A stretch of 64,000 nt of DNA from Gemmatimonadota bacterium (GTDB taxonomy: Bacteria > Gemmatimonadota > Gemmatimonadetes > Gemmatimonadales > GWC2-71-9). The DNA lies in the NCBI GenBank assembly GCA_016874005.1, contig VGVQ01000013.1:46649-110648 (forward strand), in the 5' to 3' direction. Made by a program: the position numbers and the translations under genes. The notes under the pieces are model-generated. The model worked only from the letters and a program-made list of their open reading frames with translations. It was not told where the DNA came from and did not search any database. The number at the start of each line of letters is the position of its first letter. Position 1 is the stretch's first letter. Positions 27,515 to 35,110 of this stretch are shown piece by piece.

Positions 27515-29410
27515 TTGTTCACGAACGCCATCGAGCACCCAGATCTCAGCGCGGCCCTCGGGGCCCTCGGCTACGCCGCTTTTCGCCCCGGCCAGCGCGA
27601 GGCCATCGAACGGGTGCTGCGCGGTGAATCCCTCCTGCTGGTCGCTCCGACCGGTGGCGGGAAGAGCCTGACCTACCAGCTGCCCGCCACCTTGCTCGGC
27701 GGCACCACGCTGGTCATTTCCCCTCTGATCTCGCTGATGCAAGACCAGGTGGCGGCCCTTTCGGCCAGAGGTGTCGCGGCGACCTATCTGGCCTCGACCC
27801 TCTCCGGCGACGAAACCCGCCGCCGAATGAGCGGCCTGGGCCGCGGCAATTACCGGATCGCCTACGTCGCGCCCGAACGTCTCGGCTTTCCCGGTTTCCG
27901 GGGGCTGGCGCGGGACTTGGGTTGCCCCCTGCTCGCGGTCGACGAGGCCCACTGTATTTCGGAGTGGGGACACGATTTCCGGCCGGAGTACCTGGCCATC
28001 GGCGAGCTTGCGGCGGACCTGGGCCGCCAGGTTCGAGTCTTGGCCTGCACCGCGACCGCCACTCCAGTCGTCCGGGACGAGATCTTGGCCCGGCTGGGGC
28101 TCCCCGCCGAAACGCCGCAGCTCGTTCGCGGGTTTGCCAGGCCCAACCTCGGGTTGCGGGTCGTCGAGGTTCGCGGAGCCAACGACCAGGCCAGGGCGGT
28201 GGACCGCGCCCTGGGCGAGGCCCTCGGCGGCCCGGGCGCGGCTGCTGGCACCGCGATCGTCTACGCACCGACCCGGCGCAGCTGTGACGACGAGGCTGAC
28301 CGGCTCTCCGACGACGGTTGGCGGGTGGCAAGCTACCACGCCGGACTCGACGGATCGGTTCGCGACCGGGTCCAAGGCCAGTTCCGCGACGGGGCGCTCG
28401 AAGTCGTGGTCGCCACCAATGCCTTCGGGATGGGAATCGATCGGGCCGACGTCCGGGCGGTCATTCATCTGGCCGCGCCGGGTTCGATCGAGGCCTACTA
28501 CCAGGAGGTGGGTCGAGCGGGTCGCGACGGTGACCCGGCCATCGGGGTGCTCTGCACCAGTGCCGCGGATCTGCCGTTGCGGCGGCGCTTGATCGAGATG
28601 CCGAGCGATGGCGTGGCACCGGACCCCGCCCGAGTCGAACACCGCTGGAATCTCTTCCTCGAGCTGATGCGCTGGACCGAGGCCGGTACCTGTCGCCACG
28701 ACGCCATCCTCCGCTATTTCGGTGACGAAGCGGAAACGCTGGCCGGGTGCGGCCGCTGCGACAACTGCACCACGGTCATCGCCTCGGGAGGAGATGACGA
28801 GGCGGAGGTGAGCGTCATCGTTCGCAAGGCCCTGGCGGCGGTGGCCCGGACCCACGGCCGGTTTGGGCTCCAGGCGGCGGTGAAGTTGCTGGCCGGCGCG
28901 TCGGATCCTCGCCTGGAGCGATCGGGCCTCACCGCGACCAAGACCTTCGGCGCGCTGCGCGGGAAGCCGGAGCCGTGGCTCCTCGCCTTGGTGCGTCGCT
29001 GCATCACCGCCGGTTGGGTCGACGTCACCGCGACCGATCGACCCCTGGTCCGCCTAACGGCCGCCGGGAAAGCGGTTCTCTTCGGGTCGGATCAGGTCAG
29101 GTTCCTGTTGCCGCCTGACCGAGAGGCTGGTCCGGTGTCGTCGGGTCGCCGTCGGGTCGAGCCCGCCGAGGTCGCCGTCTCGCCGGAATGCAGCGCCCTG
29201 TTCGAATCGCTCCGGGCCCGGCGGCTCGAGTTGGCCCGAGCGGGGGGAGTGCCACCCTATGTGGTCGCCAGCGACCGAACCCTGCGGGAGCTGGCGGAGC
29301 GAACCCCGCGGTCGTTGGCGGCGCTCCAATCCGTCTTCGGCATCGGACCGGCCAAGGCGGCGAAATACGGCGCCGAATGGCTTGCCGTCATCGCCCGCCA
29401 AACCGACTGA
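27515..29410 (+). CDS. recQ: ATP-dependent DNA helicase RecQ
   Basis: 631 residues from TTG 27515, the first plausible start before the conserved LGYAAFRPGQREAIERVLRG. Walker A is APTGGGKSLTYQL, the aromatic-rich loop follows DEAHCISEWGHDFRPEY, and helicase motifs V-VI are VVATNAFGMGIDRADVRAVIH and YYQEVGRAGRDG. The zinc-binding RQC region has CRHDAILRYFGDEAETLAGCGRCDNC. A winged-helix segment and a C-terminal HRDC domain (SALFESLRARRLELAR...FGIGPAKAAKYG) complete it. RecQ unwinds recombination and stalled-fork intermediates. A TATCTT hexamer lies 24 bases before the start. The upstream in-frame region looks non-coding. It contains one GCCTAACG octamer (29052). Confidence 0.94.
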   Translation: MFTNAIEHPDLSAALGALGYAAFRPGQREAIERVLRGESLLLVAPTGGGKSLTYQLPATLLGGTTLVISPLISLMQDQVAALSARGVAATYLASTLSGDETRRRMSGLGRGNYRIAYVAPERLGFPGFRGLARDLGCPLLAVDEAHCISEWGHDFRPEYLAIGELAADLGRQVRVLACTATATPVVRDEILARLGLPAETPQLVRGFARPNLGLRVVEVRGANDQARAVDRALGEALGGPGAAAGTAIVYAPTRRSCDDEADRLSDDGWRVASYHAGLDGSVRDRVQGQFRDGALEVVVATNAFGMGIDRADVRAVIHLAAPGSIEAYYQEVGRAGRDGDPAIGVLCTSAADLPLRRRLIEMPSDGVAPDPARVEHRWNLFLELMRWTEAGTCRHDAILRYFGDEAETLAGCGRCDNCTTVIASGGDDEAEVSVIVRKALAAVARTHGRFGLQAAVKLLAGASDPRLERSGLTATKTFGALRGKPEPWLLALVRRCITAGWVDVTATDRPLVRLTAAGKAVLFGSDQVRFLLPPDREAGPVSSGRRRVEPAEVAVSPECSALFESLRARRLELARAGGVPPYVVASDRTLRELAERTPRSLAALQSVFGIGPAKAAKYGAEWLAVIARQTD

Positions 29411-29428
29411 GGTCGGTCGCCGGTCGGG

Positions 29429-29590
29429 TTATCGCCGTACCACCAGGGCCGGGACCCCATCGGGACCGCGCTCCTCGTCGTCTTCATCGTCATCGGTACC
29501 GACCGGGTTCTTGTCACAGCCGAGCATCATGGCGGCGAGAGCAAGGGTCAGTAGCAATCGCCAAAGGGCCCGGGTGTCGATCGTGATCAT
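29429..29590 (-). CDS. 53-residue lipoprotein (unknown function)
   Basis: A short gene with ATG 29590-29588 and TAA at 29429. GGAG lies seven bases before the start. Residues 7-25 form a lipoprotein signal (RALWRLLLTLALAAMMLGC) with lipobox MLGC. The mature part is about 29 residues, starts CDKNPVG, carries an acidic run (DDDEDDEE) and ends PALVVRR. No family is recognised. Size and lipobox suggest a small envelope lipoprotein. It converges on recQ and diverges from the SDR gene. Confidence 0.6.
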   Translation of the reverse strand: MITIDTRALWRLLLTLALAAMMLGCDKNPVGTDDDEDDEERGPDGVPALVVRR

Positions 29591-29794
29591 CTTGGTACTC
29601 CGCTGTTCGGGGTTGGGGTCGTCGCCTCCATTGCTCAGGGCGCGAAACCCCGTCCAGGCTGGACACCAGGCCGATCGATTCGATCGTCCTTCGCTGCTCT
29701 TGCCGGGCCGACTCAGCAGGGTAGCGTGTCATCTGGCGGAGACCCGGCCCCATCGCTACCATCGTCTACCCCTATCAAGAGCTTCGATCTCGCC

Positions 29795-30622
29795 ATGAGC
29801 AAGCTGCTCGGAAAAGTTGCCTACGTGACCGGATCCGGCCGCGGAATCGGCCGTTCGATCGCTGTGAAGCTGGCCTCAGAAGGTGCCCAGGTCGTCGTCA
29901 ACGACCTCGACGACGCCCCGGCGAACGAGACGGTCGCCGCGATCAAAGCCGCTGGCGGCAAGGCCGTGGCCTGCGTCGGAAGCGTGACCGACCCGTCCTT
30001 CGCGGACCGCTTCATCAAAACCGGCCTGGAGGCGTTCGGTGGACTCGACATCATCGTCAACAATGCCGGGTATACCTGGGACAACGTCATCCAGAAGATG
30101 ACCGACGAGCAGTGGGATGCGATCCTCGACGTCCATTTGAAAGCGCCCTTTCGGATTCTCCGCGCCGCCGCCGAGTTCATCCGAACCCGCGCCAAACAGG
30201 AAGCCGAGGCAGGGCAGGCGGTCTACCGGAAGGTCGTCAACATCTCCTCGGTGGCCGGTACCAACGGCAACGCCGGCCAGGCCAATTACTCCTCGGCCAA
30301 GGCGGGGGTAATCGGGTTGACGCGGGCGCTCGCGAAGGAGTGGGGCCGGTACAAGGTCAACGTCAACGCCGTGGCCTTCGGGTTGATCACCACCCGGCTC
30401 ACCGAGGCAGCCGCGGACGGCACCGCTTCGATCGACGTGGAAGGGCGCCAAATCAAGGTTGGGGTCAACCCCGATATCCTCAAGTCCGCCGAGAGGCTGA
30501 TCCCGCTCGGGCGCGCCGGCACTCCCGACGAGGCCGCTGGGGCGGTCTATCTGTTCTGCATCCCGGAGTCCAACTACGTCTCGGGCGAGCTGTTGATCTG
30601 CGGCGGCGGGTTCCGGATGTAG
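29795..30622 (+). CDS. Short-chain dehydrogenase/reductase (FabG-like)
   Basis: 275 residues from ATG 29795 (MSKLLGKVAYVTGSGRGIGRSIA). The NAD(P) loop TGSGRGIG is followed by NNAGYT near 90, the catalytic Ser in NISSVAG and YSSAKAG (YxxxK). The C-terminus CGGGFRM is typical of SDRs. It is longer than the ~245-residue FabG because of an insert after the catalytic region (TASIDVEGRQIKVGVNPDI). It may reduce 3-oxoacyl chains or oxidise a hydroxyl compound; the exact substrate is unknown. It stands alone, with no fatty-acid synthesis genes nearby. Confidence 0.9.
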   Translation: MSKLLGKVAYVTGSGRGIGRSIAVKLASEGAQVVVNDLDDAPANETVAAIKAAGGKAVACVGSVTDPSFADRFIKTGLEAFGGLDIIVNNAGYTWDNVIQKMTDEQWDAILDVHLKAPFRILRAAAEFIRTRAKQEAEAGQAVYRKVVNISSVAGTNGNAGQANYSSAKAGVIGLTRALAKEWGRYKVNVNAVAFGLITTRLTEAAADGTASIDVEGRQIKVGVNPDILKSAERLIPLGRAGTPDEAAGAVYLFCIPESNYVSGELLICGGGFRM

Positions 30623-30702
30623 GGTCACAGTTCGGGGACGGAACCCGACCATCTTGCGACACGTTGAAGCGTTACCCGGCGGTGTCGCCGGATGGAGGCA
30701 TC

Positions 30703-31254
30703 ATGGTTGCTTCGAGTTTGCGGGTTGGTTTGGCCATTCTCGTCGGGTTGGGCAGCGCCGGGTGTGGCTCGCCGTTCGGCCCGTGCTACAGCGAGGCGGT
30801 CCGGGTCGGCTTGAACGGAACGTGGGATGGAGGCGCGGTGGCGCTGGCCGGCCAGGTCGGGCCTGGCAACATCTCCGGGTTTGGGGAGGTCCGCCGGGTG
30901 CTGATCGATGGCCAAGGGCTTGGGGGGCAGTCGGTGACTTGGACCGCCGACGGCCTCGGCAACGACGGCTACCTGGCGCTGACGATCCCGGCGGCATTCA
31001 GCCAGGGCCAGGTCTTCCCGGTTCGGACCACGTTCGTTGGGGGCGGCTGGGGGATCGGCGCGGGCAGCACGGTGGCCGTCTCGGCGCGGGTGGGCGCCAC
31101 CAAGGCGACCGCGGTCGACGGGACGATCACCGTCCTCGCCGCGGCGCCGCTCCGGCTCCGGGTCGACCTTCAACTCGGCATCGGCGGCCAGACTCGAAGG
31201 CTCGAGGGGTTGGCGGTCTTCCGGTTCGATCGCGAGCGGATCCCCTGCACCTGA
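30703..31254 (+). CDS. Hypothetical lipoprotein
   Basis: 183 residues from ATG 30703, with GGAGG (30694-30698) just before it. A lipoprotein signal (RVGLAILVGLGSAGC, lipobox GSAGC) is followed by a beta-rich, Gly/Val-rich domain without motifs that I recognise. Two cysteines lie near the mature N-terminus and one just before the C-terminus (CT at the end), so a disulfide is possible. Likely an envelope protein of unknown function. It is not in an obvious operon; the class II aldolase gene ends 30 bases away on the other strand. Confidence 0.7.
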   Translation: MVASSLRVGLAILVGLGSAGCGSPFGPCYSEAVRVGLNGTWDGGAVALAGQVGPGNISGFGEVRRVLIDGQGLGGQSVTWTADGLGNDGYLALTIPAAFSQGQVFPVRTTFVGGGWGIGAGSTVAVSARVGATKATAVDGTITVLAAAPLRLRVDLQLGIGGQTRRLEGLAVFRFDRERIPCT

Positions 31255-31284
31255 TCGGCACCGACCGAGAATGCCGCTGGAGGG

Positions 31285-32025
31285 TCACCGCCGGTAGTCC
31301 GGCGCTTCCCGGTCGAGAATCCGCTTGAGCGCCTCCAGGTGCTTGCGCGGCTGGTCGACGGCGTCCGGATTGGAGTTGAGGTCGGCCACCATCGCCGAGA
31401 CCACTGACTCGGGGATCTGCCGGAGCGGCCGGCCAGTCGACATCGCGAGGACCTGCACCATCGCGGCCCGCTCCAGGAAGTACAAGTCGTTCCACGCCTC
31501 GTGGATGGTCGGGGCCGTGACGATCACGCCGTGGTGGCCGAGGAACAGGACCGAGTTGTTCCCCATCGCCGCGGCCATCCGGTCGCCCTCGGAGTGATCC
31601 AACGCAAGCCCGCCGTAGTCGTCGAGATAGGCCACCCGGCCGGCGAACTGGAGAGCGTTCTGGGACACCATCTCGAGCCGGCCCCGTTCGATGACCGTGA
31701 GAGCCGTCGCGTAGGGCATATGGGTGTGCAGCACGGCCCGGGCTCTGGGGTGCCTCAAGTGGAGCCGGGAGTGAATGAAGAAGGCGGTGTCCTCGACCGG
31801 TCGGGTGCCCTCCAGGATCCGGCGATCGGCGTCGGCCAAGATCAGGTCGCCCGCGGTCAACTCGCGCCAATGCAGCCCGAGCGGATTGACCAGGAATCGG
31901 CGGCCATCGGGGTCGACCGAGTAGCTGAAGTGGTTATCGATGCCTTCGTTGAGCCCGAGCCGCTCGGCCCAGCGCAGGGCCGCGGTGAGATTGACCCGGT
32001 CTTCGGCGAACGACGTTGCAGACAC
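31285..32025 (-). CDS. Class II aldolase/adducin-family protein
   Basis: 246 residues, GTG start. The fold is clear from GIDNHFSYSVD near 30 (the phosphate-binding GNxS-like loop), LHTHMPYATAL near 100 (zinc His-x-His) and LFLGHHGVIVTAPTIHEAWNDLYFLERAA (third zinc His). FucA and RhaD cleave sugar phosphates with zinc; this subgroup of about 245 residues is widespread but mostly uncharacterised. Substrate unknown. The VOC gene lies 113 bases upstream on the same strand, separated by a palindrome that may terminate transcription. Confidence 0.85.
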   Translation of the reverse strand: MSATSFAEDRVNLTAALRWAERLGLNEGIDNHFSYSVDPDGRRFLVNPLGLHWRELTAGDLILADADRRILEGTRPVEDTAFFIHSRLHLRHPRARAVLHTHMPYATALTVIERGRLEMVSQNALQFAGRVAYLDDYGGLALDHSEGDRMAAAMGNNSVLFLGHHGVIVTAPTIHEAWNDLYFLERAAMVQVLAMSTGRPLRQIPESVVSAMVADLNSNPDAVDQPRKHLEALKRILDREAPDYRR

Positions 32026-32112
32026 GTTGTCAGTTCGGAGTTGGCGACCGGTTCAAGCTAGGCCGGCCAGCGCGCCGCGCAAGCCGCCGCCGGGTTGCCG
32101 GTGGCTCGGTTC

Positions 32113-32130
32113 ACCTGCCGATCGGCAGGT
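32113..32130. terminator. Perfect 18-base palindrome after the VOC gene
   Basis: ACCTGCCGATCGGCAGGT is fully self-complementary. As RNA it gives a seven-base stem with a GATC loop. It starts nine bases after the VOC stop (minus strand) and precedes the class II aldolase gene. It may be a terminator or a binding site for a dimeric regulator; there is no T-run. Confidence 0.5.
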
Positions 32131-32138
32131 CCACGGAC

Positions 32139-32516
32139 TCAGATCGGCTTCTCGGCCATCAGTGCGGCCGGGTTGCCCTCGGTGTCGCGGAAGAAGGCCA
32201 TCCACAGCTCGTAGCTCGGAGCCTTGTGGATCAGGTGCGGCAGGTCGATGAACTGGACCCCACGGCCCGCCAAGGTGCGGTGGGCGGCCTCGACGTCCGG
32301 CACCTTGTAGTACAACACCGAGCTGGGATGGTCGAACTCGGGCTTTTCCGGCTTCGACAGCATCAGTCGGACCTCGCCGCACCTGAAGAACGCCAGGCCG
32401 GGGAACTCGGACAGGAACGGCAGGCCCAGGGTATCGCGGTAGAAGGCCGTGGCGCGGGCGAGATCGTGAACGACCAGGGCGATTTGGCCGAGCGATGAAG
32501 TGGCGAGGTCGGACAT
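32139..32516 (-). CDS. VOC-family dioxygenase/glyoxalase-like protein
   Basis: 125 residues, ATG 32516. One VOC module: QIALVVHDLARATAFYRDTLGLPFL, then FRCGEVRLMLS, VLYYKVPDVEAAHRTLAGRGV and FFRDTEGNPAALM. The metal ligands (His in VVH, Glu in DTEGN) are in place. It may act in detoxification or degradation of a small aromatic or aldehyde. It diverges from the marR-type gene across 85 bases containing a TTAGCTAA palindrome, so it is a likely target of that repressor. Confidence 0.85.
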   Translation of the reverse strand: MSDLATSSLGQIALVVHDLARATAFYRDTLGLPFLSEFPGLAFFRCGEVRLMLSKPEKPEFDHPSSVLYYKVPDVEAAHRTLAGRGVQFIDLPHLIHKAPSYELWMAFFRDTEGNPAALMAEKPI

Positions 32517-32585
32517 CGGGGACTCCTCTCTTTACCCAGTGGGACGGGGACGGTAGCCTTGGGGGGTTGCGGGACGACACTTAGC

Positions 32586-32593
32586 TTAGCTAA
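32586..32593. promoter_or_regulatory. Palindrome TTAGCTAA between VOC gene and marR
   Basis: TTAGCTAA sits in an AT-rich stretch (32581-32600, TTAGCTTAGCTAACTAATTA) that is very unlike the surrounding GC-rich DNA and ends directly at the marR ATG. MarR proteins bind short AT-rich palindromes between themselves and a divergent target, so this is a likely operator and -10 region. Confidence 0.55.
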
Positions 32594-32601
32594 CTAATTA
32601 C

Positions 32602-33057
32602 ATGCCGCGGCGCGATCGTCAAGACCCTTTGCCTCCGGGCCCCGAGTTGGCCACCCGGCTCCATTCCGCCGCGATCCACCTCCTCCGCCGACTGCGGGTC
32701 GAGGACTCCGCGAGCGGATTGTCGGCGCCGCGGCTGTCGGCGCTGTCGGTCATCGTCTTCGCCGGCCCGGTGACGTTGGGGGATCTGGCCCGGGCCGAAC
32801 AGGTTCGGGCCCCGACGATGTCCCGGCTGGTGTCGGGACTCGTCAAGGCTGGCTTGGTGATCGCGGAGCGCGACCCGGCCGATCGTCGAATCCAGCGGAT
32901 TCGGGCCACGACCAAGGGGCGGGCCCTGTTGGAAGCGGGCCGGCTCCGGCGGGTGCGCCGGCTGGCGAGGGACCTCGACCGCCTCTCGGCGGCCGAGTTT
33001 CGGGTCCTGAGGGAGGCCGTCGCGATGATCGAACGGGTCGCCAGGGCCGAACGGTAG
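32602..33057 (+). CDS. MarR-family transcriptional regulator
   Basis: 151 residues from ATG 32602. The winged helix-turn-helix is recognisable: LSALSVIVFAGPVTLGDLARAEQVRAPTMSRLVSGLVKAGLVIAERDPADRRIQRIRATTKGRALLEAG, with the DxRxxRI wing. MarR proteins are dimeric repressors released by phenolic ligands or oxidants; there is no conserved N-terminal Cys like that of OhrR. It probably represses the divergent VOC gene and itself through the palindrome just upstream. Confidence 0.93.
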   Translation: MPRRDRQDPLPPGPELATRLHSAAIHLLRRLRVEDSASGLSAPRLSALSVIVFAGPVTLGDLARAEQVRAPTMSRLVSGLVKAGLVIAERDPADRRIQRIRATTKGRALLEAGRLRRVRRLARDLDRLSAAEFRVLREAVAMIERVARAER

Positions 33058-33162
33058 GCGCCGGGGCCCGCACCGAGGCCAAACCGATTAGGTTGAATCC
33101 CCCGCCCTGGTGAGGGGGCGCCTGGTGGTGAAGTGTCAGGCCGGGACCAACGGAGAATGGCG

Positions 33163-33585
33163 ATGCGCGGGACGAGAATGGCAGTCGGGTTGGCCGTGGC
33201 GGTGGTGGGTGCGGGCTGCCTCAACACCACCGGGCCCGGGAGCAACGAACGGACCTCCGCGGCGGTATCCGGTCAGGTCACCCGGGCCGATGGGGTGACC
33301 GGCGTGGGTGGGTCGGCCGTGACGATCCAGTTGCTGACGGCTCCCGCGGGGGGGACCCAGCGGTTCCTGGTCCAGGGGAACGTCCTCGCGGATGACAACG
33401 GCCGGTTCCTGATCCTGTTCCTGCTCCGCGAACCGATCGGCAACGCCGAAGCAAACATCGCTGTCACGCCCGCGCCGGGCACCGGGCTGCTGCCTCGCGA
33501 CACCAACGCGATCGCGGTGAAGATCCTCCCGGGCGAAATCCCCGCCGAAAGCACCCACGTTCAGATCCCGCTCCAGGCCCGTTAG
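33163..33585 (+). CDS. Hypothetical lipoprotein
   Basis: 140 residues from ATG 33163, which has GGAG seven bases upstream (an ATG two codons earlier is too close to it). The lipoprotein signal ends in VVGAGC (lipobox). The mature part (LNTTGPGSNERTSAAVSGQVTRADG...) looks like a single beta-sandwich, similar to carboxypeptidase-regulatory or Ig-like modules. No catalytic motif. It lies just before the ECF sigma gene and may be under its control, though the gap of 45 bases shows no clear promoter. Confidence 0.7.
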   Translation: MRGTRMAVGLAVAVVGAGCLNTTGPGSNERTSAAVSGQVTRADGVTGVGGSAVTIQLLTAPAGGTQRFLVQGNVLADDNGRFLILFLLREPIGNAEANIAVTPAPGTGLLPRDTNAIAVKILPGEIPAESTHVQIPLQAR

Positions 33586-33630
33586 GGCCTCCCCGTGAAA
33601 TAGCCGGGCGGCTCGCGAGACCACCCTCCC

Positions 33631-34124
33631 ATGTCGACCGACTGGGTCGGGGGATCGTCGACGCCAATGCCCCGGCCCTGAGGCGCCTGGCCCAAGCCTA
33701 CACCCGGGATGGGGCGGAGGCGGACGACCTCTTTCAAGAAATCTGCTTCGCGGTCTGGCGGGCCCTGCCAAGCTTCCGGGGCGAGTCGAGCGAGCGGACC
33801 TTCGTGTTCCGGATCGCCCACAACAGGGGGCTCACCTTTCGCGGCCGCCGGCGGGATGGCGCCCCGCTCGACGAAGCGATCCGGGATCGGTCGCCTGGCC
33901 CGGATACCCTGCTCACCGCGGCGCTCCGGCGCGAACGGCTCCTCGCCGCCGTCCGACGGCTCCCGGAGTCGCAGCGGCAGGTGGTGACCATGAGCCTCGA
34001 GGGCATGGCGGCGGCGGAGATCGCCGAGGTGCTCGGCGTCACGCCCAATAGTGTCGCGATTCGACTCACCCGGGCCCGGCAGGCGCTGAGGACGTTGTTG
34101 GTCGAGGAACGGAGGGAAGAATGA
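33631..34124 (+). CDS. ECF sigma factor, reading frame apparently broken near its start
   Basis: Sigma region 2 reads DDLFQEICFAVWRALPSFRGESSERTFVFRIAHNRG and region 4 reads RLPESQRQVVTMSLEGMAAAEIAEVLGVTPNSVAIRLTRARQAL, so this is an ECF-type sigma-70 factor of about 164 residues. In this frame no ATG, GTG or TTG exists before region 2. ATG 33631 is in another frame and hits a stop after 17 codons. One extra base in the G-run at 33649-33653 would join ATG 33631 (MSTDWVGG) to the rest (IVDANAPALRRLAQAY) perfectly. The gene is thus a pseudogene, a sequencing error, or uses frameshifting. The stop overlaps the anti-sigma start (ATGA). Confidence 0.8.
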
Positions 34125-34708
34125 CCGAGCGAGAAGAGCTGGCGTGGCGGGAGTGGGAGGCAGCCTGGCGATCGGATCACCCGGCCGAGCCGACGTTCGA
34201 GGAGATCCGCCGGTCGGTCGATCGGCAGACGAGGTCGATGAGACTGACTTTGGGTGGCGAAGTGGTCGCGACGCTGGCGATGCTCGGGTTGGCCGCCTGG
34301 GTCCTCCTCGAGGAGCCGGGACCGGCCCGGTTGGGTTGGGGAATCGCCGCCGTCCTCCATACGGCAGTGGTCTGGGGATTCGTGCTCTGGAACCAGCGAG
34401 GAATCTGGAGCCCCCTCGGCGAGTCGGTCATCGACTACCTGGCGATCGCGCGGACTCGGCTGGAGCGCCGCCGGCGGACCGCGGCATTCGTGATTGGCCT
34501 CGTCGCGGTCGAGGTGGTCGCGCTCGCGGCGTGGGCCGCCGCAAGCGGGCGTGCTGCCGAGACCGGCGGGCTTGCGCGGCTGTGGTCGTGGCTCCCCGCG
34601 GCGGTCGTGACCGGCATTGCGATAGTGTGGGCCGTGTGGCAGCGGCGGGCCGACGAGGTGCAGCTCGAGGTGCTAACCGTGGCGGAGAGGACGTTGCGTC
34701 CGGACTGA
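34121..34708 (+). CDS. Probable membrane anti-sigma factor
   Basis: 195 residues. The soluble N-terminus of about 45 residues (MTEREELAWREWEAAWRSDHPAEPTFEEIRRSVDRQ) precedes four hydrophobic segments (about 48-65, 72-90, 125-145 and 155-175). The ATG overlaps the sigma gene stop. Position, coupling and topology suggest that the N-terminus holds the sigma factor at the inner membrane, although no zinc-finger (HxxxCxxC) anti-sigma motif is present. No sequence family recognised. Confidence 0.65.
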   Translation: MTEREELAWREWEAAWRSDHPAEPTFEEIRRSVDRQTRSMRLTLGGEVVATLAMLGLAAWVLLEEPGPARLGWGIAAVLHTAVVWGFVLWNQRGIWSPLGESVIDYLAIARTRLERRRRTAAFVIGLVAVEVVALAAWAAASGRAAETGGLARLWSWLPAAVVTGIAIVWAVWQRRADEVQLEVLTVAERTLRPD

Positions 34709-34764
34709 TGGAAGCGGCGATTCGATCGCGATCCTGACGGTGCGGGGTCGCGGCGCAGCCGCCG

Positions 34765-34810
34765 TTGCTCCCCGTCGTTGCTGCAACCATTGCTCCCGTC
34801 GTTGCTGCAA
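34765..34810 (+). repeat. Near-tandem 21/22-base direct repeat
   Basis: TTGCTCCCCGTCGTTGCTGCAA (34765-34786) is followed by TTGCTCCCGTCGTTGCTGCAA (34790-34810); the copies differ by one C in a C-run and are separated by three bases. The second copy runs into the left arm of the inverted repeat at 34805. Confidence 0.75.
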
Positions 34811-35083
34811 GCGGATGCAGGTGACGCCGGTCGGCCGTCCGCGAGGGTGTGGTGTTTCGCGGTGGCGGAATTTCGGTCGGCCCTCCAACGATTGCAGGCA
34901 TTCTCATTCGACGACCGGTGTCGTTGTCGGAAATCCGTCCTGCGAGTCGGTTTAGCCATCGCGGCGTGCAACTGCTCACCCGATCGGTCGTCCTACCCAC
35001 GATTCGTCATCCATCGGCACGCAAACTGCCAAAGTTCCTAACGAACCTGAGCGATCAGGCTTCACCACTGCATCCGCTTGCAG
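34805..35083. repeat. Perfect 16-base inverted repeat bounding 279 bases
   Basis: CTGCAAGCGGATGCAG (34805-34820) and its exact reverse complement CTGCATCCGCTTGCAG (35068-35083). Similarity continues imperfectly inwards (GTGA-GCC on both sides). The right arm ends 28 bases before the ATG of the beta-barrel gene. A 16-base perfect match is unlikely by chance over this distance. Confidence 0.75.
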
Positions 35084-35110
35084 GTTCCTGCGAAGGGAGG
35101 AGAGGTGTCG

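Larger units (their letters stand above)
34709..35110 (+). other. Gene-free region with repeats upstream of the beta-barrel gene
   Basis: 402 bases without a convincing gene; all frames are short and lack protein-like character. It holds a near-tandem repeat at 34765-34810 and a perfect 16-base inverted repeat whose arms are 248 bases apart. CCTAACG (35037-35043) is a seven-base match to the recurring octamer. GGGAGGAGAGG just before 35111 is the ribosome-binding site of the next gene. The region may be a long structured leader or the remains of a small mobile element. Confidence 0.5.

Noticed and set aside
34765..34810. Start of a CRISPR array
   Set aside because: Only two copies, three bases apart, with no spacer of useful length and no cas genes.
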